Part shown: piece by piece, positions 1 to 9,240 of the stretch
How positions within the stretch are numbered: the first letter of the stretch is position 1
Layout of the letters: every line of letters starts with the position of its first letter
Origin: Ancylobacter aquaticus
Lineage (GTDB): Bacteria; Pseudomonadota; Alphaproteobacteria; Rhizobiales; Xanthobacteraceae
Assembly: GCF_004339465.1 (NCBI RefSeq)
Contig: NZ_SMFY01000003.1
Coordinates: 434,001 to 498,000, forward strand
Length of the DNA: 64,000 nucleotides
Direction of reading: 5' to 3'
Position numbers and translations under genes: made by a program
Notes under the pieces: model-generated
Database searches by the model: none
Told to the model about the DNA's origin: nothing
The model's input: only the letters and a program-made list of their open reading frames with translations

Positions 1-1
1 C

Positions 2-541
2 GACTGGATCGGCGTGCCGCTGCGCGAGGGCAAGCCCTATCTCGGCATTTGCCTCGGCGCGCAGATGCTGGCGCGCCATCTCGGCGCCCGCGTCGCGCCG
101 CACCCCGAAGGGCTGGTCGAGATCGGCTACTACCCGATCCGCGCCACCGATGCCGGCACGCAGATGCTGCGCGATCCGGCCACGCCGCCACCCGCCGGCC
201 CGGCGCACTGGCCCGATCATGTCTATCATTGGCACCGCGAGGGCTTCGAGCTCGCCGCAGGGGCGGAACTGCTCGCCGAAGGGCCGACCTTCCCCAACCA
301 GGCCTTCCGCTACGGCGCCGGCGCCTATGGCATCCAGTTTCATCCGGAAGTCACGCATCACATGATGTGCCGGTGGACGGTGCGGGGTGTCGAAAGGCTT
401 GCCCTGCCGGGCGCCCGCCCGCGCCGGGCGCATTTCACCGACCGGCTGCAGCATGATGCGCGCATTCGGCTGTGGCTGGAGGCCTTCGTCGAGCACTGGC
501 TGGCGGGGGATGCCGCCTTGTCCCCTTCCGCCGGCCGCTGA
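2..541 (+). CDS. Class I glutamine amidotransferase (5' truncated by window)
   Basis: C-terminal part (about 179 residues visible) of a stand-alone class I glutamine amidotransferase, which hydrolyses glutamine to release ammonia for a partner reaction. The frame is open to the window edge, so the true start lies upstream. The nucleophile elbow GICLGAQ is at visible residues 15-21, and the second catalytic element QFHPEVT (His and Glu of the triad) is near visible residue 112. Motif spacing and length fit the GMP-synthase-like branch; no synthetase domain follows before the stop. The acceptor substrate cannot be told from what is visible. Confidence 0.85.
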   Translation, partial: DWIGVPLREGKPYLGICLGAQMLARHLGARVAPHPEGLVEIGYYPIRATDAGTQMLRDPATPPPAGPAHWPDHVYHWHREGFELAAGAELLAEGPTFPNQAFRYGAGAYGIQFHPEVTHHMMCRWTVRGVERLALPGARPRRAHFTDRLQHDARIRLWLEAFVEHWLAGDAALSPSAGR

Positions 542-632
542 GCTGCCGCCGGCCGCTCTGCCCCAGCCGCGCGGGACGGCGCGAGACGGGCTGCAGAGCC
601 CGGCGTCGGCGGGCAACGTAAAACGCAAAGAA

Positions 633-667
633 AAGGCCGCGTCGACACCTGCCGACGCGGCCTTCTT
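633..667. terminator. Bidirectional intrinsic terminator
   Basis: A perfect 10-bp stem (GGCCGCGTCG at 635-644 with CGACGCGGCC at 653-662) with an 8-nt loop is flanked by an A-rich run on the left and TTCTT on the right. It lies between the convergent amidotransferase (+) and mucR-like (-) genes, so it can end both transcripts. Confidence 0.75.
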
Positions 668-806
668 CATTTGCGTACACCTGAAGCACTCTCCGCGAAC
701 AGCGATAGAACTTCGCGACGAGAACAGGCTCCGCATTATCGCGTAGAGAGCCGGGGCGGCGACAAACCGGCCGCCGCCATCACCGGCTTCAGGCGCAGTG
801 TCAGCC

Positions 807-1271
807 TCAGGCGACCTTCTTGGCGCGGCCGCGCGGCTTGGCCACCGGGCCCGGCACCGGCTTCTTGCGCTGCTGGCCGAGACCCATCTTCTTCGCGAGG
901 TTTGAGCGCGCTTCAGCATAGCTGGGCGCGACCATCGGATAATCGTTCGGCAGGCCCCACTTGGCGCGGTATTCCTCGGGCGTCATATTGTACTTGGTGC
1001 GAAGATGACGCTTCAGCGACTTGAACTTGAGCCCGTCTTCGAGGCAGATGATATATTCCGGCGTCACCGACTTCTTCACCGGGACGGCAGGCTTCAAGAT
1101 CTCTTCGACGACGGCCGGAACGGGAGCGGAGAGACGAAGCAGGGCGCCATGCACCTTGGCGATCAGATCCGGAAGTTCGGCGGCGGGCACCGAGTTGTTG
1201 CCGACGAAAGCCGCAACGACATCCGCGGTGAGGCCGAGATAGTCGGCCGACACGCTTTCCTGCTCAGACAT
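807..1271 (-). CDS. MucR/Ros family transcriptional regulator
   Basis: A 154-residue protein of the MucR/Ros family, DNA-binding regulators that in alphaproteobacteria act on exopolysaccharide, motility and cell-cycle genes. The family signature covers residues 70-125 and includes [27 protein letters not shown] and [13 protein letters not shown]. The tail is Lys/Arg-rich (ends GRAKKVA). Only one Cys and one clear His of the usual zinc ligand set are visible: the region reads YIIC and HLRTKYN instead of a C-x2-C and H-x3/4-H arrangement. Some Mesorhizobium Ml relatives also fold without zinc. An SD-like GGAG precedes the ATG. MucR proteins often bind AT-rich DNA upstream of their own gene, and the upstream region here is AT-rich. 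Confidence 0.9.
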   Translation of the reverse strand: MSEQESVSADYLGLTADVVAAFVGNNSVPAAELPDLIAKVHGALLRLSAPVPAVVEEILKPAVPVKKSVTPEYIICLEDGLKFKSLKRHLRTKYNMTPEEYRAKWGLPNDYPMVAPSYAEARSNLAKKMGLGQQRKKPVPGPVAKPRGRAKKVA

Positions 1272-1297
1272 TTATTTTCTCCATTGAATCTGCCATC

Positions 1298-1325
1298 GAT
1301 TTAACATCAAACGTGGAAACGTCAA
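1298..1325 (-). promoter_or_regulatory. Candidate sigma70-type promoter of the mucR-like gene
   Basis: On the minus strand TTGACG (1320-1325) and TAAATC (1298-1303) are separated by 16 bp, about 30 bp upstream of the start codon in an unusually AT-rich patch. Called by eye from consensus resemblance only. Confidence 0.4.
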
Positions 1326-1677
1326 TAAGCAATCGACAAGCAAAGCGGCGTGTTTGTGGCAGTTTCTTCGTTGCGAACTGAAAACTTCGCGGCAGCACCT
1401 TTATTGCCGAAGGCTTCCGGCATCACGGCGCGCTGTTGCGGCGGCCCTTGGGCAAGTCGAATGAAGTCCCGCAGTGGCAAAGGGTTTTAGCGTCGACCGA
1501 TCGTGCCGCCCGCCAATACGACAGGGTGCTCCTGTACTGCCGCGCAGATGCGTTGCCCGAAGGGAAAAGGCTCCGCGAAAGACTCCACAACCAGAGCGAC
1601 GCGCACAATTTCTTGATGAGCGTCGCCTCGAAGTACAATCCTCGGACGTCCGGGGTTGCGTGGCGAGCTTTGTCGAA
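1326..1677. other. Intergenic region without a convincing gene
   Basis: About 350 bp between the mucR-like promoter and the tenA-like stop codon. Base composition is less G+C-rich than its neighbours. Short open frames exist on both strands (about 70-85 codons), but none has a good ribosome binding site or a recognisable product. It could hold a degraded gene or a small RNA; I see no direct evidence for either. Confidence 0.4.
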
Positions 1678-2322
1678 TCACTCGTAGATGTGATCGAAGA
1701 AAGCCCGCTCCAGCGTTACGGCGCGGCGGAAGAAGGCGGAGGCATCGGCCCGGCCGGCGGCGTCGGTAGCCGCGCCGATGCGATTCAGCTCGCCGCGCAA
1801 CCAGGTGACGAAGCTGCGAAAACCGTCATTATTGTGCAGGGTGATCCATTCCGCATGCACGAAGTCGGGCGGAAGCTTTTCACCCGGCCGGTCGGCCCAG
1901 CTCAAGTAGATCCATTCGGCCACGGTGAGCACGGCTAGGCAACTGCCATAGTTCCGGCTGGCGGCGGCGTCCTTCATCAGGGCCTGGAAGCCGGATGTCG
2001 GCGCCGTCAGCACCGGGTGGGCGCGCTCGGCTTCCGGTACGCCAAGCGAGACGAAGGCCCGCTGGAAATAGGTGTTCTCGTCGCTGGTGATCATCGCCGC
2101 GAATTGAGCGAGGCGGATGCGCGAGTCGAAACGGTCGGCGGTGGCGATCGCCATGCCCAGCAGGGCGACAAAGCCGTCGATGAACTGGTAGTCTTGGGTC
2201 AGATAGCGGCGCATGACCTCGGGCGGCACCGCGCCGGCGAAGATCTCCCGGACAAAACGATGATCGACGCAGGCCTGCCAGTCCTGCGCGTTTTCCTGGC
2301 GCAGTTCATCGCTGAAGCTCAT
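1678..2322 (-). CDS. TenA/thiaminase II-family protein
   Basis: A 214-residue all-helical TenA/THI-4/PQQC-fold protein. Family members hydrolyse aminopyrimidines for thiamine salvage. Visible markers are YLTQDYQFIDGFVALLGMAI (residues 40-59), ITSDENTYFQRAF (about 78-90) and the C-terminal TLERAFFDHIYE. In the active-site helix the sequence reads LAVLTVAEWIYLSWADR. No Cys sits just before the WIY element where classical TenA_C enzymes carry their nucleophile, so it looks closer to the TenA_E branch (inference). The start has a GGAG-type SD. Its minus-strand neighbour upstream is an SDR gene, with no thiamine gene nearby, so the substrate is open. Confidence 0.82.
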   Translation of the reverse strand: MSFSDELRQENAQDWQACVDHRFVREIFAGAVPPEVMRRYLTQDYQFIDGFVALLGMAIATADRFDSRIRLAQFAAMITSDENTYFQRAFVSLGVPEAERAHPVLTAPTSGFQALMKDAAASRNYGSCLAVLTVAEWIYLSWADRPGEKLPPDFVHAEWITLHNNDGFRSFVTWLRGELNRIGAATDAAGRADASAFFRRAVTLERAFFDHIYE

Positions 2323-2418
2323 CCGTTTTTCTCCGCTCTGGCCAGTCCTGCGCGGCTGTCTAAAGCGTTTTGCGTCGGAGAGAAATCACCCGGGCCGAAA
2401 AGATGCCGTGGCGACGAA

Positions 2419-3219
2419 CTACATTCTTATCGACTGGCCGCCATCGACGACGAGGACATGGCCGTTGACGAAGGACGCTTCGTCCGACGCCAGGAACACG
2501 GCAGCCGCACCGATTTCCTGGGGCTGCCCCCAGCGGCCGAGCGGCACGCGGATGTCGACAAAGGCCGAGAAAGTGGCATCGCCGACCAGGCCGGCATTGG
2601 TTTCTGTGGCAAACATGCCGGGGGCGATGGCGTTGCTGGTGATGCCCAGCCGGGCATAATCGACCGCCAGCGCCCGCATCAGCCCGCCGAGCCCCGCCTT
2701 GGCGGCGGTGTAGACCGGGTCATGCCGGTTGGCGATGTGGGCAGCGATGGAAGTGACGGTGATCAGCCGGCCATGCCGGTGCGCCGCCATGTGCTCGGCC
2801 GCTTCGCGCGCCAGCAGCATCGGGCCGACGAGATCGGTCGCGATGAGCGCCTCGACCTCTCCCGGCGCGAAGTCTTTCAGCGGCCGACGGTCGCGGGCGC
2901 CCACATTGTTGACCAGTATGTCGAGCCGGCCCTGTTCCGCGACGATGGAGGCGATCGCCGCGCGCCCGGCGGCCGGGTCGGCAACGTCGAAGGGGGCAAT
3001 AGCGACCGGGCGGCCGGTGGCTGTGGCGAGGGCGCTTGCCGCCGCCTGCAGTCGGCCGGCGTGGCGGCCATTGATCACCACCTGCGCGCCGGCGGCGGCA
3101 AGCGCCTTCGCCATCTCGAAGCCGAGCCCACGTCCCGCTCCGGTGACGAGGGCGATGCGCCCGTCGAGACGGAAGGGGCGCGGCAGAAGATCGGGAGCGG
3201 GATCGGCGGAAGTGGTCAT
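2419..3219 (-). CDS. SDR family oxidoreductase
   Basis: A 266-residue classical short-chain dehydrogenase/reductase using NAD(P)H. The glycine-rich dinucleotide motif TGAGRGLG is near residue 24, the NNVGARDRR element near 105, and the catalytic YTAAKAG near 173, followed by the usual NAIAPGMF motif. The ATG at 3219 is chosen because the Rossmann fold then starts at the normal distance; an upstream in-frame start would add about 60 low-complexity residues. Closest by motif to gluconate 5-dehydrogenase or 3-oxoacyl-ACP reductase-like SDRs; substrate unknown. It is transcribed away from the purine operon that starts 240 bp away, so the two could share a control region. Confidence 0.85.
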   Translation of the reverse strand: MTTSADPAPDLLPRPFRLDGRIALVTGAGRGLGFEMAKALAAAGAQVVINGRHAGRLQAAASALATATGRPVAIAPFDVADPAAGRAAIASIVAEQGRLDILVNNVGARDRRPLKDFAPGEVEALIATDLVGPMLLAREAAEHMAAHRHGRLITVTSIAAHIANRHDPVYTAAKAGLGGLMRALAVDYARLGITSNAIAPGMFATETNAGLVGDATFSAFVDIRVPLGRWGQPQEIGAAAVFLASDEASFVNGHVLVVDGGQSIRM

Positions 3220-3457
3220 GGGGAACTCGGCTTGAACCGGCGGGCGTGCATGTTCACCCAGCCGGCAGGCCAGCGCCACCCGCTTCCGCGCCGGACGCGG
3301 GCGCGCGTCGATCGCCTCGCCCGCCAGCGTTAGCGCTGCGGCGTTTCGGTCCAATCGGTCTGGATGGCTTTCGCGCGACGTGCCGCAGTGCCAGACTGGC
3401 ACTGGTTTCGCATGCGCAACCGTTTAGCCGACGATCCGCACCCGGGGGACAGTGCCC

Positions 3458-4297
3458 ATGCCGCTCATTTCCAACAGCTATGGCAAGGGCCGCGTGCGCA
3501 TCATGCGGGTGCAGCGCGACAGCGCGCGCCACGAGGTGCGCGAATTATCCGTGCAGGCGATGCTCACCGGCGATTTCGCCGCTGCGTATACGCAGGGCGA
3601 CAACCGGCAGGTGATCGCCACGGATACGATCAAGAACATCATCAACATCGTCGCGCGCGACCATGTCTCGGCAGAGAACGAGGTGTTCGCCGGCGCGCTG
3701 GCACAGTATTTCCTAGACCGCTACCCCCATGTCGGCGGCGTGGAGGTCTCGGCCCACGAGACGAAATGGCGGCGCATCGAGGTCGAGGGCACCCCACATG
3801 ACCATGCCTTCGTGCTCGACGGCAATGGCAAGCCCATCGTGACGCTGGCGGCCACCCGCGAGGGCAGCCGCCTGTCCTCCGGCGTCGACGGCTTTACCGT
3901 CCTCAAGACCACCCAGTCGGGCTGGGAAGACTACTGGTTCGACGAGGCGACGACGCTGAAGCCGACCGCCGACCGGCTGTTCGCCACGGCGATGGACGCG
4001 CAATGGCTGTGGAGCGGCGTACCTGCGAGCTATGCGGCGGCCAATGCGGCGGTGCTGGACGCGGCACTAAAGGTTTTCGCCACCACCTACAGCCCCGGCG
4101 TGCAGGCGACCCTCTACCAGATGGGCGAGGCCGTGCTGGCGGCGGTGCCGGAGGTGGCGCAGATCGCCATGGCCTGCCCGAACAAGCACTACCTTCCGAT
4201 CGACCTCTCGCCCTTCGGCCGCGCCTTTGACGGGCAGGTGTTCACCCCGACCGACGAGCCGCACGGACAGATCGTCTGTACCGTGGGGCGCGGCTGA
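3458..4297 (+). CDS. Factor-independent urate hydroxylase (urate oxidase)
   Basis: A 279-residue uricase converting urate to 5-hydroxyisourate with O2 and no cofactor. Conserved elements are YGKGRVRIMRV near the N-terminus (catalytic Lys), IATDTIKNIIN near residue 55 (catalytic Thr-Asp), the urate-clamping VLKTTQSGWEDYW (Phe/Arg region), LYQMGEAVL with its Gln, and PNKHYLPIDLSPFG with Asn and His near the C-terminus. The ATG at 3458 lies 8 nt after a GGGGGA Shine-Dalgarno; a GTG two codons upstream is too close to it. First gene of a purine-degradation operon: the product is passed to the UraD-UraH fusion encoded at its end. Confidence 0.95.
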   Translation: MPLISNSYGKGRVRIMRVQRDSARHEVRELSVQAMLTGDFAAAYTQGDNRQVIATDTIKNIINIVARDHVSAENEVFAGALAQYFLDRYPHVGGVEVSAHETKWRRIEVEGTPHDHAFVLDGNGKPIVTLAATREGSRLSSGVDGFTVLKTTQSGWEDYWFDEATTLKPTADRLFATAMDAQWLWSGVPASYAAANAAVLDAALKVFATTYSPGVQATLYQMGEAVLAAVPEVAQIAMACPNKHYLPIDLSPFGRAFDGQVFTPTDEPHGQIVCTVGRG

Positions 4298-4330
4298 GCG
4301 GGCGCGGGGACGGCGGCAGGGATCGACGGT

Positions 4331-5155
4331 ATGGACCTCAACGCGGTCACGGATGTGCTGCGCCCGCGCGGACGGGCCGAACTGCCGCCGGCCTGCGCCG
4401 GCGATGCCGTGCTTGGCGGGGGGACGTGGCTGTTCTCGGAGCCGCAGCCGCATGTGCGGCGCCTCATCGACCTCGCCGACCTCGGTTGGCCGGCGTTGCG
4501 CCACGAGGCGGAGGGGCTGAGCATCGCCGCCACCTGCACGATTGCCGAACTGAACGGCTTCGAGGCGCCGGTGGAGTGGCGGTCGGCGTCGCTGATCCAC
4601 GAGTGCTGCCATGCCTTCCTCGCCTCCTTCAAGATATGGAACATGGCCACGGTGGGCGGCAATATCTGCCTCGGCCTGCCGGCCGGGCCGATGATCTCGC
4701 TCTGCGCCGCGCTCGATGGCGAGGGCGTGCTGTGGGGGCCGGATGGCGGCGAGCGGCGGGTGAGCATCGTCGATGTCGTGCGTGGACCGCGCGAGGTGGC
4801 GCTGGCACCGGGGGAAGTGCTGCGGGCGGTTCACCTGCCGGCGCAGGCCCTGCGCCGCCGCGCCGCCTTCCGCCGCGCTTCGCTCACCCCTCTGGGGCGT
4901 TCGGGCGTGCTGGTGATTGGCACGGGGGACGCGGACGGCACCTTCGCCCTTACCGTCACCGCGTCGACCCGCCGGCCGGTGCGGCTGGCTTTCCCCGCCG
5001 TGCCCGAAGCCGCCGCACTCGCCGCCGGGCTGGCGGCGGCCATTCCGGACGAGCTCTATTATGACGACATGCATGGCCGGCCGGAGTGGCGCCGCCACAT
5101 GACCGCTCTTCTGGCGCAGGAAATCCGCGACGAGCTGGCGGAGGCGCGCGCGTGA
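4331..5155 (+). CDS. Xanthine dehydrogenase FAD-binding subunit
   Basis: A 274-residue FAD subunit of the molybdenum hydroxylase family (FAD_binding_5 followed by the CO-dehydrogenase flavoprotein C-terminal domain). The FAD pyrophosphate motif appears as [10 protein letters not shown] (residues 30-39), and the second FAD loop as [15 protein letters not shown] (about 110-124). It passes electrons from the [2Fe-2S] clusters to NAD+ or O2. Its stop overlaps the GTG start of the Fe-S/Mo subunit by 4 nt (GTGA), which indicates translational coupling and a shared complex. Position between urate oxidase and guanine deaminase assigns it to xanthine oxidation. Confidence 0.9.
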   Translation: MDLNAVTDVLRPRGRAELPPACAGDAVLGGGTWLFSEPQPHVRRLIDLADLGWPALRHEAEGLSIAATCTIAELNGFEAPVEWRSASLIHECCHAFLASFKIWNMATVGGNICLGLPAGPMISLCAALDGEGVLWGPDGGERRVSIVDVVRGPREVALAPGEVLRAVHLPAQALRRRAAFRRASLTPLGRSGVLVIGTGDADGTFALTVTASTRRPVRLAFPAVPEAAALAAGLAAAIPDELYYDDMHGRPEWRRHMTALLAQEIRDELAEARA

Positions 5156-7878
5156 GGTTCACGGTGAATGGCTGCGCCGTTGACGCCGGGGCCCGGCCGG
5201 GCCAGTGCCTGCGTACGCTGCTGCGGGAGTTGGGCTGGTTCGGGGTCAAGAAAGGCTGCGATGCCGGCGATTGCGGCGCCTGCACGGTGCATCTCGACGG
5301 GCGCCCGGTGCATAGCTGCGTTACCCCGGCCTTTCGCGCCGAGGGGCGCTTTGTTACCACCATCGAGGGACTGGCCGGCACGGCCGAAGGCGAGGGGCTG
5401 CACCCGATGCAAGCGGCCTTTCTCGCGGCGCAGGGCTTCCAGTGCGGCTTCTGCACCGCTGGCATGGTGATGACCGCCGCCGCGCTCGACCAAAGCCAGC
5501 GGGCCGACCTGCCGGAGGCGCTGAAGGGCAACCTCTGCCGCTGCACCGGCTATGGCGCGATCGCCGATGCGATCGGCGGTGCGGTGACGGTGGAGACGGA
5601 CGCCAATGAGGGCCGCGTCGGCCGCAGCCTCGCCGCGCCGGCCGGGCCCGCCATCGTCACCGGCGCCGCCCGCTACACGATGGATGTGGCGCCGGAGGGT
5701 GAATTGGCGGGCCTGCTGCACATGAAGCTGCTGCGCTCGCCGCACCCCCATGCCCGCATCCGCGCCATCGACACTGCAGCGGCGCTGGCGCTGCCCGGCG
5801 TCGTGGCGGTGCTCACCCATGAGGACGCCCCCGCGCGGCTGTTTTCCACCGCGCGGCATCACCACGCCACCGACGATGTCGACGACACCCGGGTGCTCGA
5901 CGATGTGGTGCGCCATATCGGCCAACGGGTTGCGGCTGTCGTGGCGGTGAGCGAGCAGGCGGCGGAGGCGGGGTGCGCGGCGATCCGCGTGGAGTATGAG
6001 CCGCTTGCCGCCGTGTTCGACCCGGAGGCAGCACTCGTGCCCGGCGCGCCGCTTGTGCATGGGGGCAAGGGGCCGGCCTCGCGCATTGCCGACGCTTCCC
6101 GCAACATCGTGGCCGCGCTTGAGGGCGAGGTGGGCGACATCGCCGCCGGTTTCGCGCAGGCCGATGTGATCCACGAGGCGACCTATGAATCTCAACGGGT
6201 TCAGCACGCACATCTGGAGACGCATGGCTGCATCGGTTGGCGCGATGCGCAGGGGCGGCTCGTGTTGCGCAGCTCAACCCAGACGCCGTTCCTCACCCGC
6301 GATGCGCTGGCCGATCTCTACGATCTGCCGCGCGAGGGTGCGCGCGTGTTCGCCGCGCGGGTCGGCGGCGGCTTCGGCGGCAAGCAGGAGATGCTCACCG
6401 AGGACATCGTCGCGCTGGCCGTATTGAAGACCGGCCGGCCGGTGAAGCTGGAGTTTACCCGCGAGGAGCAGTTCGCCGCTTCCACCAGCCGCCACCCGAT
6501 GAAGGTGACGGTGAAGATCGGCGCCACGCGGGAGGGGCGGCTCACCGCCTTTTCCATGCGGATGCTGCTGAACACGGGCGCCTATGGCAACCATGCGGTG
6601 GGCGTGCTGTTTCACGGCTCGGGCGAGAGCGTTGCGCTTTATCGCTGCCCGAACAAGAAGATAGAGGGTTGCTCGGTTTATACCAACTCCCTGCCGAGCG
6701 GCGCGTTTCGCGGCTATGGGCTGAGCCAGACCATCTTCGCGGTCGAATCCGCCATGGACGAGCTGGCGCACAGGCTGGGGCTCGATCCGCTGCAATTCCG
6801 GCGGCTCAATGTGGTGCTGCCGGGCGACACGATGGTGTCTTCCGGTGCGCCACATCCCGATGTGGAGATGGGAAGCTACGGGCTCGACCAGTGTCTCGAT
6901 CTGGTGGAGGCGGCGCTGGAAAAACCTTCGGCAGCGAGCCTTTCGGCCGACTGGCAGATCGGGCGCGGCGTCGCGGCGGCGATGATCGACACCATTCCCC
7001 CGCGCGGGCATGTGGCGCAGACGCGGCTGGCGCTAACCCCTTCAGGGACCTACGAATTGCGCACCGGGACAGCGGAGTTCGGCAATGGCACCACGACCGT
7101 GCATGTACAGATCGCCGCGACGGTGCTGGGCGCGCGGCCAGGGCAAATCATCGTGCACCCGTCCGACACCGCCGATGTCGAACATGACACCGGGGCCTAT
7201 GGCTCGACCGGAACCGTGGTGGCGGGCGCGGCGACGCAGCAGGCGGCACGGCTTCTGGTGGGAAAAATCCGCGCGGCTGCCGCCGGCCGGCTGGGCGTCG
7301 CGGCCGGGGAATGCCGGATCGAGGGTGACGCGGTGATGGCCGGGACGGCGACGGTCCCGCTGGCCGATCTCGCCCCGCTGGAGGCGGTGGGGGATGCCGC
7401 CGGCACGCCGCGCTCGGTCGCGTTCAACGTGCAAGGGTTTGAGCTTGCTGTGCATTCCCGCACCGGCGAGATCCGCATCCTGCGCTCGGTTCATGCGGCG
7501 GATGCCGGCACGGTGGTGAACCCCATGCAGTGCCGGGGGCAGGTGGAGGGGGGCGTTGCCCAGGCCATCGGCGCGGCGCTCTATGAGCGGCTGATGATGG
7601 ATAGCGAGGGCGCGGTGGCCAATCCCAGCTTTCGCGGCTACCACATTCCCGCCTTCGCCGATGTGCCGCGCACGGAGGTTTTCTTTGCCGATACGCGCGA
7701 TTCCATCGGGCCCATGGGGGCGAAATCAATGAGCGAGAGCCCGTTCAACCCGGTTGCGGCGGCGCTGGCCAATGCGATTTTCGATGCCACCGGGGTGCGG
7801 CTGCGGGCGACACCGTTCATGGCCGACGAACTGTACGCGCTGCTGCACTCTCAAGCTGCAAAAGAGGCCGCCGAATGA
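5152..7878 (+). CDS. Xanthine dehydrogenase, fused [2Fe-2S] and molybdenum subunit
   Basis: A 908-residue fusion of the normally separate small and large subunits. Residues 1-155 carry both [2Fe-2S] domains: [15 protein letters not shown] for the plant-type cluster, then CGFCTAGM and [10 protein letters not shown] for the second. From about residue 180 the aldehyde oxidase/xanthine dehydrogenase molybdopterin-binding region follows, with [17 protein letters not shown] and the C-terminal GAKSMSESP element that carries the base-catalyst Glu. No Tat or Sec signal, so cytoplasmic. The GTG start at 5152 overlaps the upstream stop by 4 nt, and its own stop overlaps guanine deaminase by 4 nt (ATGA). 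No XdhC maturation factor is visible in the window. Substrate xanthine/hypoxanthine is inferred from context. Confidence 0.92.
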   Translation: MRFTVNGCAVDAGARPGQCLRTLLRELGWFGVKKGCDAGDCGACTVHLDGRPVHSCVTPAFRAEGRFVTTIEGLAGTAEGEGLHPMQAAFLAAQGFQCGFCTAGMVMTAAALDQSQRADLPEALKGNLCRCTGYGAIADAIGGAVTVETDANEGRVGRSLAAPAGPAIVTGAARYTMDVAPEGELAGLLHMKLLRSPHPHARIRAIDTAAALALPGVVAVLTHEDAPARLFSTARHHHATDDVDDTRVLDDVVRHIGQRVAAVVAVSEQAAEAGCAAIRVEYEPLAAVFDPEAALVPGAPLVHGGKGPASRIADASRNIVAALEGEVGDIAAGFAQADVIHEATYESQRVQHAHLETHGCIGWRDAQGRLVLRSSTQTPFLTRDALADLYDLPREGARVFAARVGGGFGGKQEMLTEDIVALAVLKTGRPVKLEFTREEQFAASTSRHPMKVTVKIGATREGRLTAFSMRMLLNTGAYGNHAVGVLFHGSGESVALYRCPNKKIEGCSVYTNSLPSGAFRGYGLSQTIFAVESAMDELAHRLGLDPLQFRRLNVVLPGDTMVSSGAPHPDVEMGSYGLDQCLDLVEAALEKPSAASLSADWQIGRGVAAAMIDTIPPRGHVAQTRLALTPSGTYELRTGTAEFGNGTTTVHVQIAATVLGARPGQIIVHPSDTADVEHDTGAYGSTGTVVAGAATQQAARLLVGKIRAAAAGRLGVAAGECRIEGDAVMAGTATVPLADLAPLEAVGDAAGTPRSVAFNVQGFELAVHSRTGEIRILRSVHAADAGTVVNPMQCRGQVEGGVAQAIGAALYERLMMDSEGAVANPSFRGYHIPAFADVPRTEVFFADTRDSIGPMGAKSMSESPFNPVAAALANAIFDATGVRLRATPFMADELYALLHSQAAKEAAE

Positions 7879-9236
7879 ATCCGCCCGGCTGCAGCATCGC
7901 CTTGCGAGGCCCGGCGGCGACGCTGACCGGAAATCCGTTCGAGCAGCCCTCCCGCGCCTGCCTCGCCACTCACGACGACGCGCTGGTGGTGATCGAGAAC
8001 GGGATCATCACCGCCTTCGGCCCCTATGCCGCGTTGCGCGACACGCTGCCCGCCAGCATCGAGATCGTCCATTACCCCGACAACCTTATCGTGCCGGGCT
8101 TCATCGACGCGCATGTGCATTACCCGCAGATGCAGATGATCGGGGCTTTCGGCGCGCAATTGCTGGAGTGGCTGGAGACCTACACCTTTCCCGCCGAGAT
8201 GAGCTTTGCCGATGCCGCCCATGCGCAGCGGGTGGCGCACCTGTTCCTGCGCGAATTGCTGCGCGCGGGCACCACCACGGCGATGGTCTACTGCACCGTC
8301 CATCCGCATTCGGTCGACGCGTTCTTTGCCGAGGCGGAACGGTTCGATGCCCGGATGATTGCCGGCAAAGTTCTCATGGACCGCAACGCGCCGGCAGCGC
8401 TGCTCGACACCGCCCAGCGCGGCTATGACGAGAGCCTCGCTTTGATCGAGCGCTGGCACGGGCGCGGGCGCGCGCTCTATAGCGTCACCCCGCGCTTCGC
8501 CCCGACCTCGACCGACGCCCAGCTCGACGCCGCTGGCGCGCTGCTGAAGACCCGCAACGGGCTCTTTCTGCAGACCCATCTGTGCGAGAATCCCGGCGAG
8601 GTGGAATGGGTGCGCGCGCTTTTCCCCGCCCGCGCTTCCTATCTCGATGTCTATGCCCATGCCGGGCTGGTGGGGCCGCGCTCCATGTTCGGCCATGGCG
8701 TGCATCTGCATGAAGGCGATTTCTGCACGTGCCACCAGAGCGGTGCGGCGCTGGCGCATTGCCCGACCTCGAACCTGTTTCTCGGCAGCGGCCTGTTCAG
8801 GCTGTTCGACGCGGTGGATCCGCGCCGGCCGGTGAAGGTGGGGCTCGGCACCGATGTGGGCGGGGGCACCTCGCTCTCGCAGCTCCAGACGCTCAACGAG
8901 GCCTACAAGGTGGCGGCGCTGACCGGCCACCGGCTCGACGCGGTGCAGGGCTTCTATCTCGCCACGCTGGGCGGGGCGCGGGCGCTGGGACTTGAGGAGA
9001 GGATCGGCCGGCTGGCGCCCGGCACGGAGGCCGATATCTGCGTGCTCGACCCCAAGGCGACGCCGTTCATGGACTTTCGCGCCGGCTATTGCAGCTCGAT
9101 CGAGGAATTGCTGTTCCTGCTGATGACGCTGGGCGATGACCGCGCCGTGCGCGCGACCTATGTGGCGGGTCGGCGCGTCTATGACCGCGAGAGGGCGGGC
9201 GATCCGTTCATGCCTGCCGTCCCCAGCCAGGAGTGA
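7875..9236 (+). CDS. guaD: Guanine deaminase
   Basis: A 453-residue amidohydrolase-superfamily enzyme that deaminates guanine to xanthine. The metal-binding HxH lies in [12 protein letters not shown] (about residues 75-86) and the guanine-specific contacts include the following [14 protein letters not shown]. Later motifs are [31 protein letters not shown], and [13 protein letters not shown] with the final metal-ligand Asp. The ATG overlaps the xanthine dehydrogenase stop (ATGA), so its product xanthine is made beside the enzyme that uses it. Length matches the family. Confidence 0.95.
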   Translation: MNPPGCSIALRGPAATLTGNPFEQPSRACLATHDDALVVIENGIITAFGPYAALRDTLPASIEIVHYPDNLIVPGFIDAHVHYPQMQMIGAFGAQLLEWLETYTFPAEMSFADAAHAQRVAHLFLRELLRAGTTTAMVYCTVHPHSVDAFFAEAERFDARMIAGKVLMDRNAPAALLDTAQRGYDESLALIERWHGRGRALYSVTPRFAPTSTDAQLDAAGALLKTRNGLFLQTHLCENPGEVEWVRALFPARASYLDVYAHAGLVGPRSMFGHGVHLHEGDFCTCHQSGAALAHCPTSNLFLGSGLFRLFDAVDPRRPVKVGLGTDVGGGTSLSQLQTLNEAYKVAALTGHRLDAVQGFYLATLGGARALGLEERIGRLAPGTEADICVLDPKATPFMDFRAGYCSSIEELLFLLMTLGDDRAVRATYVAGRRVYDRERAGDPFMPAVPSQE

Positions 9237-9240
9237 ACCC

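Noticed and set aside
1436-1687. Possible 83-codon gene between the mucR-like and tenA-like genes
   Set aside because: TTG start without Shine-Dalgarno, overlaps another short frame on the opposite strand, no recognisable sequence.
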